A stretch of 64,000 nt of DNA from positions 372,001-436,000 of the forward strand of contig NZ_CP021080.1 in the NCBI RefSeq assembly GCF_000802245.2, written 5' to 3'. Shown here one piece after another: positions 1 through 9,387 of the stretch (within the stretch, counting starts at the first letter, position 1; every line of letters starts with the position of its first letter). The notes beneath the pieces are model-generated. The model was not told where the DNA came from. It saw only the letters and a list, made by a program, of their open reading frames with translations, and did no database searches. This stretch comes from Streptomyces pluripotens (GTDB taxonomy: Bacteria; Actinomycetota; Actinomycetes; Streptomycetales; Streptomycetaceae). A program made the translations under genes and the position numbers.

Positions 1-427
1 ACGACAGCCGGGTGGTACGGAAGGCGCGGGAGGACATGGTTCCGCCGCGGCAGCCGTCCACCGTGACGGTGAGCCGGGCTCCGGCAGCGATCACACTGGG
101 CGTGGCGACGATGTTGCGCGGACCGCCGTCGCCGCCACGACCGCCCCAGTCGTCGGCGCGGTCGCCACCGCCGTTGTCGTTCCGGTTACCCCGGTCGCCG
201 CCTCGACCCGGGTCATCACCGCGACCCCTGTCGCCGAAGTTTGCGTTTCCGTTGCCGTTGAAGTGGCCGGTGAAGGTGCCGCTGAAGCTGCCCATGTCCG
301 GGCTGATGTCCGAGCTGTTGCCCGGTCCGCCCCCGTGGCCCATACCGTCCGCGACGGCCACGGGTGCGGCGAGCCCGAGCACGGCGACCGCGGCGCACGC
401 GGCCGCCAGGGCGCGTTTGTTTCGCAT
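1..427 (-). CDS. Secreted Gly/Asn/Asp-rich protein, 3' end cut by window edge
   Basis: The gene starts at an ATG whose complement is at 425-427, behind a good GGAGGA ribosome site, and is still open at base 1, so about 142 residues are visible. The first 26 residues form a Sec signal peptide (basic MRNKR start, Ala/Leu/Val core, AVA-type cleavage site). A low-complexity stretch rich in Gly, Asn, Asp and Arg follows, then the beginning of a beta-type domain around residues 105-142. It is divergent from the class F sortase at 761. Streptomyces often pair such a secreted protein with a sortase, so an envelope role is inferred. The substrate status cannot be judged because the C-terminus is outside the window. 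Confidence 0.7.
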   Translation of the reverse strand, partial: MRNKRALAAACAAVAVLGLAAPVAVADGMGHGGGPGNSSDISPDMGSFSGTFTGHFNGNGNANFGDRGRGDDPGRGGDRGNRNDNGGGDRADDWGGRGGDGGPRNIVATPSVIAAGARLTVTVDGCRGGTMSSRAFRTTRLS

Positions 428-760
428 GTCTTCCTCCGCGGGAGGCGCCCCGGGTCCCGTCCCCGGTCGATCGGCGAGAAAACACCTCCCGGATAGACCC
501 TCAGACCCCCGGAACACGCCCGCATGTCGAGAATGGTCCGTCCTGGTGAGGCAACACGCCGAACGAAAACCACACAATCAGATATTGCCGCAGGTCACAC
601 ACCGTCAGAAATTCTCCGCGAGCTGCAACTCGGATGGCGCACCGACCAGGTGGCGGGCCACCCATTCGCCTCTCGCCCCGTCGCCCACCGCGCGCGCGGG
701 ACTTAGCGTTTTCCCATGCGCGATGGACGTGGCGACGGCTGCGTCGAGAGGGGATGGCGA
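428..760. other. Divergent intergenic region, no gene seen
   Basis: About 330 bases separate the minus-strand secreted-protein gene from the plus-strand sortase gene. Promoters for both are expected here. Part of it (about 560-625) is less GC-rich than its surroundings. No convincing coding stretch, hairpin or operator was seen. Confidence 0.5.
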
Positions 761-1432
761 ATGTCTGCGTCCGAGCTGTCCGAGCTCATCGAAGAGGAGG
801 AACGGCGGAAGAAGCGTGCCCCGTGGGGCGTCATAGCGCTTGTTCTGCTGACCGGCCTGGCGCTCATTCGGAACGGTTCGGGCGAGTTCGACGTCGGCCC
901 GCCGCAACCCGCCTCGGCGGCGGCGCCCGACAGCCGCGCCACGCCGGGCGTGGTCGCCGCTGCACCCGCCCCGCTGGCGTTCTCCGCCGTCGACCGGGTC
1001 CGGATCCCGGTGATCCAGGTCGACGCGCCGGTCATGCCGGTCGGTCTGGACACCGACGGCTGGATCGGCGCGCCACCACCGGACGACCCCAACCTGGCGG
1101 GTTGGTTCACCGGCGCCGTCTCCCCCGGCGAAAAGGGAACCGCCGTCATCGTCGGCCATGTGGACAACACCAAAGGCCCCGCGGTGTTCTACGGCCTCGG
1201 GGCACTCAGGAAGGGAAACCGGGTCGAGGTCCTGCGCAAGGACGGAAAGACCGCGGTGTTCGAGGTCTACGGAGTCGAGGTCTTCGAGAAGAGCAACTTC
1301 CCCGGCGACCGTGTGTACGGTTCGAAGGGGACTCCGGAACTCCGGGTGATCACCTGCGGTGGCGGTTTCTCGAAGCAGAACGGCTACGACGGGAACGTCG
1401 TCGTCTTCGCCCGCCTGGTCGCGGTCACCTGA
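761..1432 (+). CDS. Class F sortase
   Basis: This 223-residue protein is a membrane-anchored transpeptidase that should cleave and attach exported substrates. A basic N-terminus is followed by one membrane anchor (about residues 22-36), an Ala/Pro linker, and the sortase barrel from about residue 77. The catalytic residues are visible: His133 in VGHVDN, Cys199 in ITCGG and Arg218 near the end. The start was set at 761 because GAGAGGGGA lies 6-8 bases upstream; an upstream in-frame ATG at 716 would add 15 unlikely residues. Class F enzymes are common in actinobacteria and their substrates are mostly unknown. The divergent secreted protein at 1-427 is a natural partner candidate. Confidence 0.88.
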   Translation: MSASELSELIEEEERRKKRAPWGVIALVLLTGLALIRNGSGEFDVGPPQPASAAAPDSRATPGVVAAAPAPLAFSAVDRVRIPVIQVDAPVMPVGLDTDGWIGAPPPDDPNLAGWFTGAVSPGEKGTAVIVGHVDNTKGPAVFYGLGALRKGNRVEVLRKDGKTAVFEVYGVEVFEKSNFPGDRVYGSKGTPELRVITCGGGFSKQNGYDGNVVVFARLVAVT

Positions 1433-1484
1433 GGTGCCGCGCCGGCGGGCGAAACCCCCGGTCCTTCCGACTCGGTGATGTCGA

Positions 1485-2333
1485 TCAGCCGACTCGGCGA
1501 TGCGGCACGGTCAGGTGATATCCGGAGTCGATGAGGTAGGGAAGGTATTCGCGGATCGCGCGGACGCTCTGCGAACGGTCGCCTCCGGCGTCGTGCGAGA
1601 GCACCACGACACCGGGGGCGGCGCCGCTCTCGATACGGTCGACGATGATGTCGGTACCGGGTGTGGTCCAGTCCCGGCTGTCCACCGTCCAGGCCATCGG
1701 TTCCATGCCCATTTCGGCGCCGAGTTGGAAGGTCGCCCGGTTCCAAGCCCCGTAGGGCGCGCGGAACCACTGGGGGCGCTCGCCGTAGGCGTCCTCGATG
1801 ACGTCGCTGGTGCGCTCCATCTCGGAGCGGATCTCCTTGCGGTTCAGGGTGGTCAGCAGCGGATGCGTCCACGTGTGGTTGCCGACCACGTGCCCCTCGT
1901 CAGCCATCCGGGCCAACAGCTCCTTGTTGTCCACGACGCACTCCCCGCACACGAAGAACATGGCCCGGACGTTGTACCGGGCAAGGGTGTCGAGGATGTG
2001 CGGCGTGTAGTGCGGATTGGGGCCGTCGTCGAACGTCAGCATCATGTGCCGACCGCGACCGGAGATGCTCAGGATGGGCTCCTTGCGGACCTTCAGCTTG
2101 CGGGGTGCGGCGCGCGGCGGTCCGTATCCGGTGAGCGGCCGGAGCCGGAAGGCGGAGGGTTTGGGCGCCTGACGGGCCTGCGGGCCGGCGACGGGTGCGG
2201 GCTCGGGCGCGGTGGTCCGGACGGGCTCCTCGTCACCGCCCACCAGAACGACTCCAGCGGTGCCCGCGGCTCCCAGGGCGGCGGCGCTCGCGAGAATCAC
2301 CCGGCGCCGCGTGAAGAGTTGATCTTTCTGCAT
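1485..2333 (-). CDS. Polysaccharide deacetylase (NodB domain), exported
   Basis: A 282-residue carbohydrate esterase 4 family protein that should remove N- or O-acetyl groups from peptidoglycan or another surface polysaccharide. The N-terminus has RRR followed by a hydrophobic stretch (residues 9-33), which suggests Tat or Sec export. The NodB domain shows the metal and catalytic motifs: FDD at 101-103, His153 and His157 in HTWTH, RAPYG at 191-195 and LSHD at 245-248. A Pro/Ala linker fills residues 40-65. It converges with the sortase gene and is divergent from the MFS gene across a 170-base region with a nested inverted repeat. Confidence 0.88.
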   Translation of the reverse strand: MQKDQLFTRRRVILASAAALGAAGTAGVVLVGGDEEPVRTTAPEPAPVAGPQARQAPKPSAFRLRPLTGYGPPRAAPRKLKVRKEPILSISGRGRHMMLTFDDGPNPHYTPHILDTLARYNVRAMFFVCGECVVDNKELLARMADEGHVVGNHTWTHPLLTTLNRKEIRSEMERTSDVIEDAYGERPQWFRAPYGAWNRATFQLGAEMGMEPMAWTVDSRDWTTPGTDIIVDRIESGAAPGVVVLSHDAGGDRSQSVRAIREYLPYLIDSGYHLTVPHRRVG

Positions 2334-2363
2334 GACTCATCAGTCGCCCCGCAGGCCTCCGGC

Positions 2364-2433
2364 GCACCACAACGACACCGGTGCGGCTGCCCGAATGCAC
2401 TCGAACGGCCGAGTGCCGGAACCGTTGTGGTGC
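2364..2433. promoter_or_regulatory. Nested inverted repeat in a divergent promoter
   Basis: The outer arms GCACCACAACG (2364-2374) and CGTTGTGGTGC (2423-2433) are perfect 11-base complements. Inside them lies a second hairpin with arms GCACTCG (2397-2403) and CGAGTGC (2410-2416) and a six-base loop. It sits between the deacetylase start (2333, minus) and the MFS start (2505, plus). It may be a regulator-binding site or an RNA structure in the MFS leader. Confidence 0.5.
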
Positions 2434-2504
2434 CTCCTGGCGACTTCTGATAAGCAATTGCTCCGCGCGCATGGAGGCGCCGTCACCAGTCGGGGGGAAC
2501 CGAG

Positions 2505-4001
2505 TTGGTCACACAGGGGGGAGCCACCGGGCAGACGGCCACGGTGTGGCGCAGCGGGCTGGCAGTGGTGCTGCTGGCCCTGGCCCAGGTACTCGTCGTC
2601 TTCGACACGACCGCCTTCGCGGTGGGGATACCGCTGATCGTGCGCGACTGGCAGCTGTCCTTCAACGGCTTGACGTGGCTGCTGTCCACATACAGCGTGT
2701 GTTTCGCCGCGCTGCCGGTGCTCGCAGTAGCACTCGGAAAGGCATTCGGACAGCGGCGGGTGCTGATGGCCGGACTCGTGCTGTCGATCGCGTCCGCCAC
2801 GGCGCCCGCGGTGGCGTCCGACGCCCGCGTGCTGCTGGCCTCGCGTGCGGCACAGGGGATCGCGGCGGCGGCGATCACCAGCGGTGCGCTGGCACTGATC
2901 GAGTCCACGCATCCGGAAGGTCCGGGCCGGGCCCGGGCGCTGAACGTCCACTTCGCGGTCGTCGCCTGTGCCGCACCCGCGGTCGTGCTGCCGTGCTCCG
3001 TGCTGCTGAGCACCACGTCGACGGAGCGGGCGTTGTTCTGGGTGCAGGCCGCCGCCGGGGCGGTGCTCCTGCTGCTGACCCCACTGGCGCTGACCGAGTC
3101 CGAGCCCGCGCGGGCGTCCCGGGCCCGGGTGGGGGGCGCCGCGCTGGCGGTGGTACCGCTGGGCTTCCTGGCCTGGTTCGCCGACTGGCTCGGCGGCCGG
3201 AGCGTGTCCTCGACCACGGTCATCGTCGTCGCCGTTGCCGGGGCGCTGGTGCCGTCCACACTGGGGTGGTTCGGGCGGGGCGAAGGGGTGCCTGCCCTGC
3301 TGGCCCGGCTGTACCGGGAACGTGCGGCGTTCGGCGCCTACACGGTGGTGACCCTGCTGGCGGCGGGCCTCGCCGGTGTCCTGTTCGTCCTGACGCTCGC
3401 CCTGCAGGTGATCGGCGGACTCTCCGTGATACGGATCGGCTGGGCCCTGCTGCCCGCCGTCGCGGGAGTGGTGCTGGGGTGTCTGGTCCTCCCCCCGCTT
3501 GCGGCACGCGCCGGTCTCGGCGCCACGGTGGCCGGAGCCAGCACCGTGGCGGCCACCGGGTTCGTCCTGCTGAGCGTGCAGAGCGCTGACCTCCACTTCG
3601 CCGATGCACTGCTGCCGCTGCTGCTGATCGCCTTCGGCTGTGGTGTGCTGGCGCTGCCCACGACGTTCGCGCGTCCCGGCAGCGATGCGCTCCCGCAGGG
3701 ACTGAACGCGTCCCGACAACTCGGCGCCGGTCTGGGTGGATCACTGTTCGTCGGGATCGTCACGGTCACCCAGCAGCGGATGCCCGCCACGACGCTGCCC
3801 GGCCTCAAGGACTACCGGAACTTCCTGGTGCCCGGGGTCCGCGCCTGCTTCGAACTCGGTGCGGCGCTCGGTCTGACCGCCGCGGTGGTCGCGCTGCTGA
3901 CGCTGCCCGGACGCGGCGTCCGCGGAACCGCTTCGGACCCGGGAGTCAGCGGCGGCGCACCAGCGGGAACAACAGGGTCTCCCGGATCGTCAGGCCCGTG
4001 A
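2505..4001 (+). CDS. MFS transporter, DHA2-like
   Basis: A 498-residue multi-spanning membrane protein of the major facilitator superfamily, probably a proton-coupled drug or metabolite exporter. About 13-14 hydrophobic segments are seen, beginning with the AVVLLALAQVLVVFDTTAFAV helix. The N-terminal half carries typical features: the early FDTTAFAVGIPLI segment, then a motif A-like loop (GKAFGQRRVLMAG) between helices 2 and 3. The start is TTG at 2505 behind CGGGGGGAAC. The stop lies 56 bases inside the 3' end of the convergent lysX gene. The C-terminal 25 residues are Gly/Ser/Pro-rich. Substrate is unknown. Confidence 0.83.
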   Translation: MVTQGGATGQTATVWRSGLAVVLLALAQVLVVFDTTAFAVGIPLIVRDWQLSFNGLTWLLSTYSVCFAALPVLAVALGKAFGQRRVLMAGLVLSIASATAPAVASDARVLLASRAAQGIAAAAITSGALALIESTHPEGPGRARALNVHFAVVACAAPAVVLPCSVLLSTTSTERALFWVQAAAGAVLLLLTPLALTESEPARASRARVGGAALAVVPLGFLAWFADWLGGRSVSSTTVIVVAVAGALVPSTLGWFGRGEGVPALLARLYRERAAFGAYTVVTLLAAGLAGVLFVLTLALQVIGGLSVIRIGWALLPAVAGVVLGCLVLPPLAARAGLGATVAGASTVAATGFVLLSVQSADLHFADALLPLLLIAFGCGVLALPTTFARPGSDALPQGLNASRQLGAGLGGSLFVGIVTVTQQRMPATTLPGLKDYRNFLVPGVRACFELGAALGLTAAVVALLTLPGRGVRGTASDPGVSGGAPAGTTGSPGSSGP

Positions 4002-7000
4002 GGAACATGACGACCCGGTCGACGCCGATACCGAGTCCGCCGGTCGGGGGCATCGCGTATTCGAGGGCCTCCAGGAAGTCCGCGTCGAGTTCCATGGCCT
4101 CCGGGTCGCCGCCCGCGGCCAGCAGTGACTGCTCGGTGAGGCGGCTGCGCTGCTCGACGGGGTCGGTCAGCTCGGAATAGGCCGTGCCGAGTTCGGTGCC
4201 GAAGGCGACCAGGTCCCAGCGTTCGGCCAGTCGTGGATCGGTGCGGTGTCGACGGGTGAGCGGGCAGACGGCGGCCGGGAAGTCCTTGTAGAAGGTGGGC
4301 GGTCCGGTGCGCTCCTCGACCAGTCGTTCGTACATCTCCAGCACCACTTCGGCGGGCCCGTCATCGGCGGTGTACGGGACGCCCGCACGGTCGCACAGCC
4401 GGTGCAGCCGCAGCAGTTCGGTGCCGGGTCCGATCTCCTCCCCCAGCGCCTCGGAGAGCGCGCCGTGCACCGTCTTCACCGGCCACTGCCCGGAGATGTC
4501 GTACTCCTCGCCGCCCCTGCGGACCACCGGCGCGCCGAAAGCGGCCGTCGCCGCCCCCTGGAGCAGTTCGCGGGTGAGGTCGAGCATCACGGCGTAGTCG
4601 GCGTGGGCCTGGTACGCCTCCAGCATCGTGAACTCGGGGTTGTGTTTGTAGGAGACGCCCTCGTTGCGGAAGGTCCGGCCGAGTTCGAAGACCTTCTCCA
4701 GGCCCCCGACGCACAGCCGCTTCAGATACAGCTCGGGGGCGATGCGCAGGTACAGGTCCAGGTCGTAGGCGTTCATGTGGGTGGTGAAGGGGCGAGCATG
4801 GGCACCGCCGTGGACCTGCTGGAGCATCGGGGTTTCGACCTCGGTGTAGCCGCGCCCCAGCAGGCCCTGGCGCAGCGCCTGTACGGCGGCGGAGCGGGCG
4901 CGGAGCACGGCGCGGGCGGCGGGGCTGGTCGCCAGGTCGAGATGGCGGCGCCGGACCCTGGCCTCGGGGTCGGTGAGGCCGCGCCGCTTGTCGGGCAGCG
5001 GGTGCAGGCACTTGCCGGTGAGCTGCCAGGAGGTGACGAAGACCGTGGGCTCGCCCGTGTCGCTCGGCCGCGTGTGGCCGGTGACGGTGACGTGGTCTCC
5101 TATGTCGGTGTCGGCGGTGAACCGGCGGAGGGTGGCGGCGCCGGAAGCGTCGCGGGTGAGGGCGATCTGGTGGTCGGCGGACCAGTCACGCAGCACGGCG
5201 AAGACGATGCCGCCGAAATCTCGGACCAGCATGAGGCGGCCGGCGACGGTCACGTCCGCGTCGGACGGGACGTCGGCGAGAGCATGGGTGGGGGCGGGGA
5301 CGCCGACCGGATAGGGGTCGGTTCCGCTGGCGCGTAGACGGTCGAGTGTGCGGTGCCGGACGCGGACCTGCTCGGGCAGGTCCGCGTCCGGGGCGATGGT
5401 TCCGGCCTGGTCCCCTCCGTCGAGGCCGAGCGCCGTCAGGGACGGCAACCCTTCGGTGGTGGCGGGCCGCTGCCCGGACTTCGCATGCCCCTTGCCCCAG
5501 AGCCGGTGCAGTGAGGGTACGGTCACGAAACCCTCGGCGATGCCGGAGGCGAGGCCGATACGGGCGAGGGAGGCGGTGTCGCCGTAGCAGATGAAGCGCG
5601 GGTACCACTCGGGGTGGTACTTGGCGTTGGAACGGTACAGCGCCTCCAGCTGCCACCACCGGGAGAAGAACAGCAGCAGTCGGCGCCAGAGCCGCAGGAC
5701 AGGACCCGCGCCGATGCGGGCGCCCTCCTCGAACACGGACCGGAAGACGGCGAAGTTCAGCGAGATCCGGCGCACACCCAGCTTCACGGCGGCGGCGCAC
5801 AACTCGGCGACCATGAACTCCGTCACCCCGTTGGGGGCGGTCCGGTCACGACGCATCAGGTCCAGGGAGACGCCGTCACGGCCCCAAGGCACGAAGGAGA
5901 GCAGCGCAAGGAGCCGGCCGTCCTCATCGAGGGCCTCGACGAGCAGGCAGTCGCCGTCGGCCGGGTCGCCGAGCCGGTCCAGGGCCATGGAGAAGCCGCG
6001 CTCGGTCTCGGTGTCGCGCCAGGCGTCGGCCTTGTCCACGATCTCCCGCATCTCCCGATCCGTCAGCGTGGCATGGCGTCGGATGCGGCAGGTGGCGCCG
6101 GTGCGGCGGACCCGGTGCACGGCCTGCCGAGTGACCCGCATGTCCCGGCCGCCGAGGTCGAAGGAGCTCACCTGCACGATCGCCTCGTCGCCGAGTTGCA
6201 GGGCACCGAGCCCGGCACGGGCGTAGCAGCGGGCGCCGTTCTCCGACGCCCCCATCACCGCGGGTGCCCAGGCGTAGCGGCGGGCCACGTCCAGCCAGGC
6301 GGCGACGGCGTGCGGCCAGGCCTCCAGGTCGCCGACGGGGTCGCCGCTGGCCAGGCACACCCCGGCCTCAACCCGGTAGGTTACGGCCGCCTTGCCGCTG
6401 GGTGAGAACACCACGGCCTTGTCGCGCCGGGTGGCGAAATAGCCGAGGGAGTCCTGCGCGCCGTGGGCGGCGAGCAGGGCGCGGATGCGGGTCTCCTCGT
6501 CGTCGTGCAGCGCGGCCTCCAGGCGCTGCGACCGGAACAGCGTGGCGGCGGCATTGAGCAGGGCGAGCGCACCGAGCAGACCGAGCACGAAGGTGACCTG
6601 GTGTGGTGGGCGACCGTCGAAGGAGCGGTTGGAGACCAGGCCGCCGCACACCCGGTCGGCTGCCCAGGCCAGGTGTTGGCCTGCCGGGAGGGTGCCCGGG
6701 AAGAGCAGGACCAGCCCCCAGCCCAGCAGGATCGCCACGGCGAGCCCGGCCACCAGCACGGCCAGCGCCCGCCACAGGGCGCCGCGCCGTGAGGCGGCGT
6801 AGAACTCCCCGCGCGCCACCACCAGCAGAACCAGCAGCAGGGCGCACAGCACCAGGGACGGCAGCGACTGTGCGTACAGGCCGAGGGCGGCACCGAGCAC
6901 GTCGCTGAGCACCAGCAGGCCGAGGTAGACGACCACCAGCCACCAGGCGACCTTCTTGCGGGCGGCGGTGGCGCCGGCCAGCAGGAACAGGAAGACGGCG

Positions 7001-7227
7001 TAGGCCAGGTTGGCGCTGATGGGGATCAGGAGCAGGTCCAGGGTACGGACGAGTGGCCGGAGCAGCCTGCGCAGCGGAGCGATGAACGCGAGCAGGGCGC
7101 AGAGCAGGCCGAGCCCGGCGAAGAGCGTCGCGAAGGCCTCTGGTACCCAACCGAGGCGCCCCCCGGCGGCCAGACGTACCGGAGCCGTGGCATCCCTCCG
7201 GGCGGCGGGCTGCGCGGTGGCTGTCAT
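3946..7227 (-). CDS. lysX: LysX: lysyl-phosphatidylglycerol synthase fused to lysyl-tRNA synthetase
   Basis: A 1093-residue fusion that charges tRNA-Lys and transfers lysine to phosphatidylglycerol, reducing membrane negative charge and giving resistance to cationic peptides. Residues about 25-240 are membrane helices, followed by an MprF/DUF2156 transferase domain to about 600. An OB-fold anticodon domain and a class II LysRS catalytic domain follow. LysRS motif 2 (FRNEGVSYKHNPEFTMLEAY) and motif 3 (GGLGIGVDRVVMFLTG) are intact. The start is ATG at 7227. The reading frame stays open to 7626, but that extension runs over the divergent stress-protein gene and its sequence is not protein-like. 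Size and order match actinobacterial LysX. The 3' end overlaps the convergent MFS gene. Confidence 0.93.
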   Translation of the reverse strand: MTATAQPAARRDATAPVRLAAGGRLGWVPEAFATLFAGLGLLCALLAFIAPLRRLLRPLVRTLDLLLIPISANLAYAVFLFLLAGATAARKKVAWWLVVVYLGLLVLSDVLGAALGLYAQSLPSLVLCALLLVLLVVARGEFYAASRRGALWRALAVLVAGLAVAILLGWGLVLLFPGTLPAGQHLAWAADRVCGGLVSNRSFDGRPPHQVTFVLGLLGALALLNAAATLFRSQRLEAALHDDEETRIRALLAAHGAQDSLGYFATRRDKAVVFSPSGKAAVTYRVEAGVCLASGDPVGDLEAWPHAVAAWLDVARRYAWAPAVMGASENGARCYARAGLGALQLGDEAIVQVSSFDLGGRDMRVTRQAVHRVRRTGATCRIRRHATLTDREMREIVDKADAWRDTETERGFSMALDRLGDPADGDCLLVEALDEDGRLLALLSFVPWGRDGVSLDLMRRDRTAPNGVTEFMVAELCAAAVKLGVRRISLNFAVFRSVFEEGARIGAGPVLRLWRRLLLFFSRWWQLEALYRSNAKYHPEWYPRFICYGDTASLARIGLASGIAEGFVTVPSLHRLWGKGHAKSGQRPATTEGLPSLTALGLDGGDQAGTIAPDADLPEQVRVRHRTLDRLRASGTDPYPVGVPAPTHALADVPSDADVTVAGRLMLVRDFGGIVFAVLRDWSADHQIALTRDASGAATLRRFTADTDIGDHVTVTGHTRPSDTGEPTVFVTSWQLTGKCLHPLPDKRRGLTDPEARVRRRHLDLATSPAARAVLRARSAAVQALRQGLLGRGYTEVETPMLQQVHGGAHARPFTTHMNAYDLDLYLRIAPELYLKRLCVGGLEKVFELGRTFRNEGVSYKHNPEFTMLEAYQAHADYAVMLDLTRELLQGAATAAFGAPVVRRGGEEYDISGQWPVKTVHGALSEALGEEIGPGTELLRLHRLCDRAGVPYTADDGPAEVVLEMYERLVEERTGPPTFYKDFPAAVCPLTRRHRTDPRLAERWDLVAFGTELGTAYSELTDPVEQRSRLTEQSLLAAGGDPEAMELDADFLEALEYAMPPTGGLGIGVDRVVMFLTGLTIRETLLFPLVRRR

Positions 7228-7318
7228 GGTTCCGACTGTAGGAAGGGCCCGGGCGCCTCGCCCGTCGAGACGGCCCCTGGCCGCGACGGGAACCGGCGTC
7301 TCCGATAGCCTCGCGGCC

Positions 7319-7789
7319 GTGACGGAACAGCACGAAGAGCACGCGCACCGATTCGAGCTCGGCACGGACGGGCCCAAGGTCGTCCTGGTCGGGGTGGACG
7401 GCTCCGACTCCTCGCTGCGGGCCGCGGCGTACGCGGCTGGTCTGGCCCGGCGGCAGCACGCTCTGCTGGCCGTGGTGTACGTGCAGCCCGTGCTCGCGGC
7501 CGGGGCCGCGCTCGGGGCGCCGGTCTCGGAAACGACCGACGAGATCGCCGAGGACCTGATCGCGCAGATCCGGGCGGCGGCCGAGCGGGTCAAGGGGATG
7601 TTCGAGGTGCGCTGGGAGTTCCACACCTTTCCCGGTGACCCCTACAACGGCCTGGTCACGGCTGCCGATGAGCTCAAGGCGGACGCGGTGGTCGTGGGTG
7701 CCTCGCAACAGGCGGGGCACCGGCTCATCGGCTCGGTGGCGGTCCGGCTGGTGAAGGCGGGGCGCTGGCCCGTGACCGTCGTTCCGTAG
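7319..7789 (+). CDS. Universal stress protein, single UspA domain
   Basis: A 156-residue UspA-fold protein with a GTG start at 7319. It begins with the strand VVLVGVDGSDSSLRAAAYA and ends with the nucleotide-loop region VVVGASQQAG and LIGSVAVRLVKAGRWPVTVVP. These are usual for the family, although the Gly spacing of the ATP-binding loop is not canonical, so nucleotide binding is uncertain. It is divergent from lysX with a 91-base shared promoter region. A role in stress survival is inferred from the family only. Confidence 0.82.
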   Translation: MTEQHEEHAHRFELGTDGPKVVLVGVDGSDSSLRAAAYAAGLARRQHALLAVVYVQPVLAAGAALGAPVSETTDEIAEDLIAQIRAAAERVKGMFEVRWEFHTFPGDPYNGLVTAADELKADAVVVGASQQAGHRLIGSVAVRLVKAGRWPVTVVP

Positions 7790-7962
7790 GGCCGCGACCA
7801 CGGCGGGGCGACGGAGGCAGTCCCGGCCAGGCCAGCGCGGTGCGCGGGGCGGCGAGGGCGCACGCCCCCACACCGGGCTGTGCGTGGCGTCTTCCGTCCA
7901 GGGCGCTCCTGAGACATCATGATCCGCCGTCAGCCGTTTCCTTCAGCGAAGAGGTGAGGCGT

Positions 7963-9387
7963 ATGGCCAAGCTTCGTGCGGGTGAGGGGATTCTCCGCCG
8001 CAAACCCATCGAGTACATCGAAGAGCGTGAGGTCGGTGAGGGCACCCAGTTGGAGAGGTCGCTGGGGCTGTGGCAGCTCACCGCCATCGGTGTGGGCGGC
8101 ATCATCGGCGCGGGCATCTTCACGCTGGCCGGCGCGGTGGCCAACGGCACGGCCGGGCCCGCAGTGCTGGTGTCCTTCCTGATCGCCGGTGCCGCGAGCG
8201 CCTGCGCGGCACTGTCGTACGCCGAGTTCGCTGGGCTGATCCCGAAGGCGGGGTCGGCGTACACGTACGGATACGCCGTGCTCGGGGAGTTCGCGGGCTG
8301 GTTCATCGGCTGGGACCTGCTGCTGGAGTACACAGCGATCGTGGCGGTGGTGGCGATCGGCATCTCCGGCTACTTCGGCTTCCTGGTCGAAGAGACGGGT
8401 GCCCGCCTGCCGCACTGGATGCTGGGCGCGCCCGGCACCGGGGGCGGGCACCGGGTCGACCTGTTCGCGGTCGTGCTGTGCCTGCTGATCGCCTGGTTGC
8501 TCAATCTGGGCATCCGCAGCGCGGCACGCTTCGAGACGTTGGTGGTCGTCGTGAAGGTGCTGGTGGTGCTGCTGGTGATCGGTGTGGGCGTGTTCCACAT
8601 CGACACGGCGAACTACCACCCGTTCTTCCCCTACGGCATCAGCGGCGCCTTCACCGGTGCCGCAACCGTGTTCTTCGCGGTGTTCGGTTACGACGCGATG
8701 TCCACGGCGGCCGAGGAATCGAAGGACGCGCAGCGGCACATGCCGAAGGCGATCATCTACTCGCTGACGATCTCCATGGTGCTGTACGTGGCGGCCTGCC
8801 TGGTCCTGGCCGGCATGCAGAACTACAAGGAGATCGACAGGGAGAGTGGCTTCTCCACGGCGTTCAAGTCGGTGGGGCTGGACGGACTCGCGGACGTGAT
8901 CGCGGCGGGCGCCATCATCGGCATCCTCACGGTGATGTTCACGTTCATGCTGGGCGTGACCCGGGTGTGGTTCTCCATGTCCCGGGACGGGCTGTTGCCC
9001 AAGTGGTTCGCGAAAACGCACCCGACGCGCCATGTGCCCACCCGGGTGACCTGGATCGTCGGGGTGGCCTCGGCGGTCATCGCCGGGTTCGTCCCGATCG
9101 GCCAGGCGGCCGAACTCACCAACATCGGCATCCTGCTGGCGTTCGTGGTGGTGTGCACGGCGGTGATCGTACTGCGCTACCGGCAGCCGGAACTGCCGCG
9201 CGGGTTCCGTACGCCCGGGATGCCGGTCGTGCCCGCACTCGGTGTCGTCTTCTCGGTCTGGCTGATCACGTTTCTCCACTGGCAGACCTGGGCGCGATTC
9301 GCGGTGTGGTTCGTGGTGGGGTGCGCAATCTACTTCGGCTACTCCTACCGGCGCTCGGCGCTGGCGTCGCAGCCGTCTGCCGGATGA
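7963..9387 (+). CDS. APC amino-acid permease, cationic amino-acid transporter type
   Basis: A 474-residue integral membrane protein of the amino acid-polyamine-organocation superfamily. The first helix carries the family signature GVGGIIGAGIFTLAG; about 12 helices follow. The segment FFAVFGYDAMSTAAEESKD is the conserved helix 6 region of cationic amino-acid transporters. The start at 7963 has GAGGTGAGG just upstream; an open extension to 7840 lacks a good start. The stop codon abuts the stop of the convergent CapA-like gene with no base between. Cationic amino acids are the likely substrate by family. Confidence 0.87.
   Translation: MAKLRAGEGILRRKPIEYIEEREVGEGTQLERSLGLWQLTAIGVGGIIGAGIFTLAGAVANGTAGPAVLVSFLIAGAASACAALSYAEFAGLIPKAGSAYTYGYAVLGEFAGWFIGWDLLLEYTAIVAVVAIGISGYFGFLVEETGARLPHWMLGAPGTGGGHRVDLFAVVLCLLIAWLLNLGIRSAARFETLVVVVKVLVVLLVIGVGVFHIDTANYHPFFPYGISGAFTGAATVFFAVFGYDAMSTAAEESKDAQRHMPKAIIYSLTISMVLYVAACLVLAGMQNYKEIDRESGFSTAFKSVGLDGLADVIAAGAIIGILTVMFTFMLGVTRVWFSMSRDGLLPKWFAKTHPTRHVPTRVTWIVGVASAVIAGFVPIGQAAELTNIGILLAFVVVCTAVIVLRYRQPELPRGFRTPGMPVVPALGVVFSVWLITFLHWQTWARFAVWFVVGCAIYFGYSYRRSALASQPSAG

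Noticed and set aside
2340..3719. 459-codon minus-strand frame opposite the MFS gene
   Set aside because: Antisense to a clear transporter; Gln/Gly/Arg-rich with no recognisable domain.
7228..7626. N-terminal extension of lysX by 133 residues
   Set aside because: It runs antisense over the universal stress protein gene and its sequence is compositionally random; the family begins at the membrane domain after 7227.
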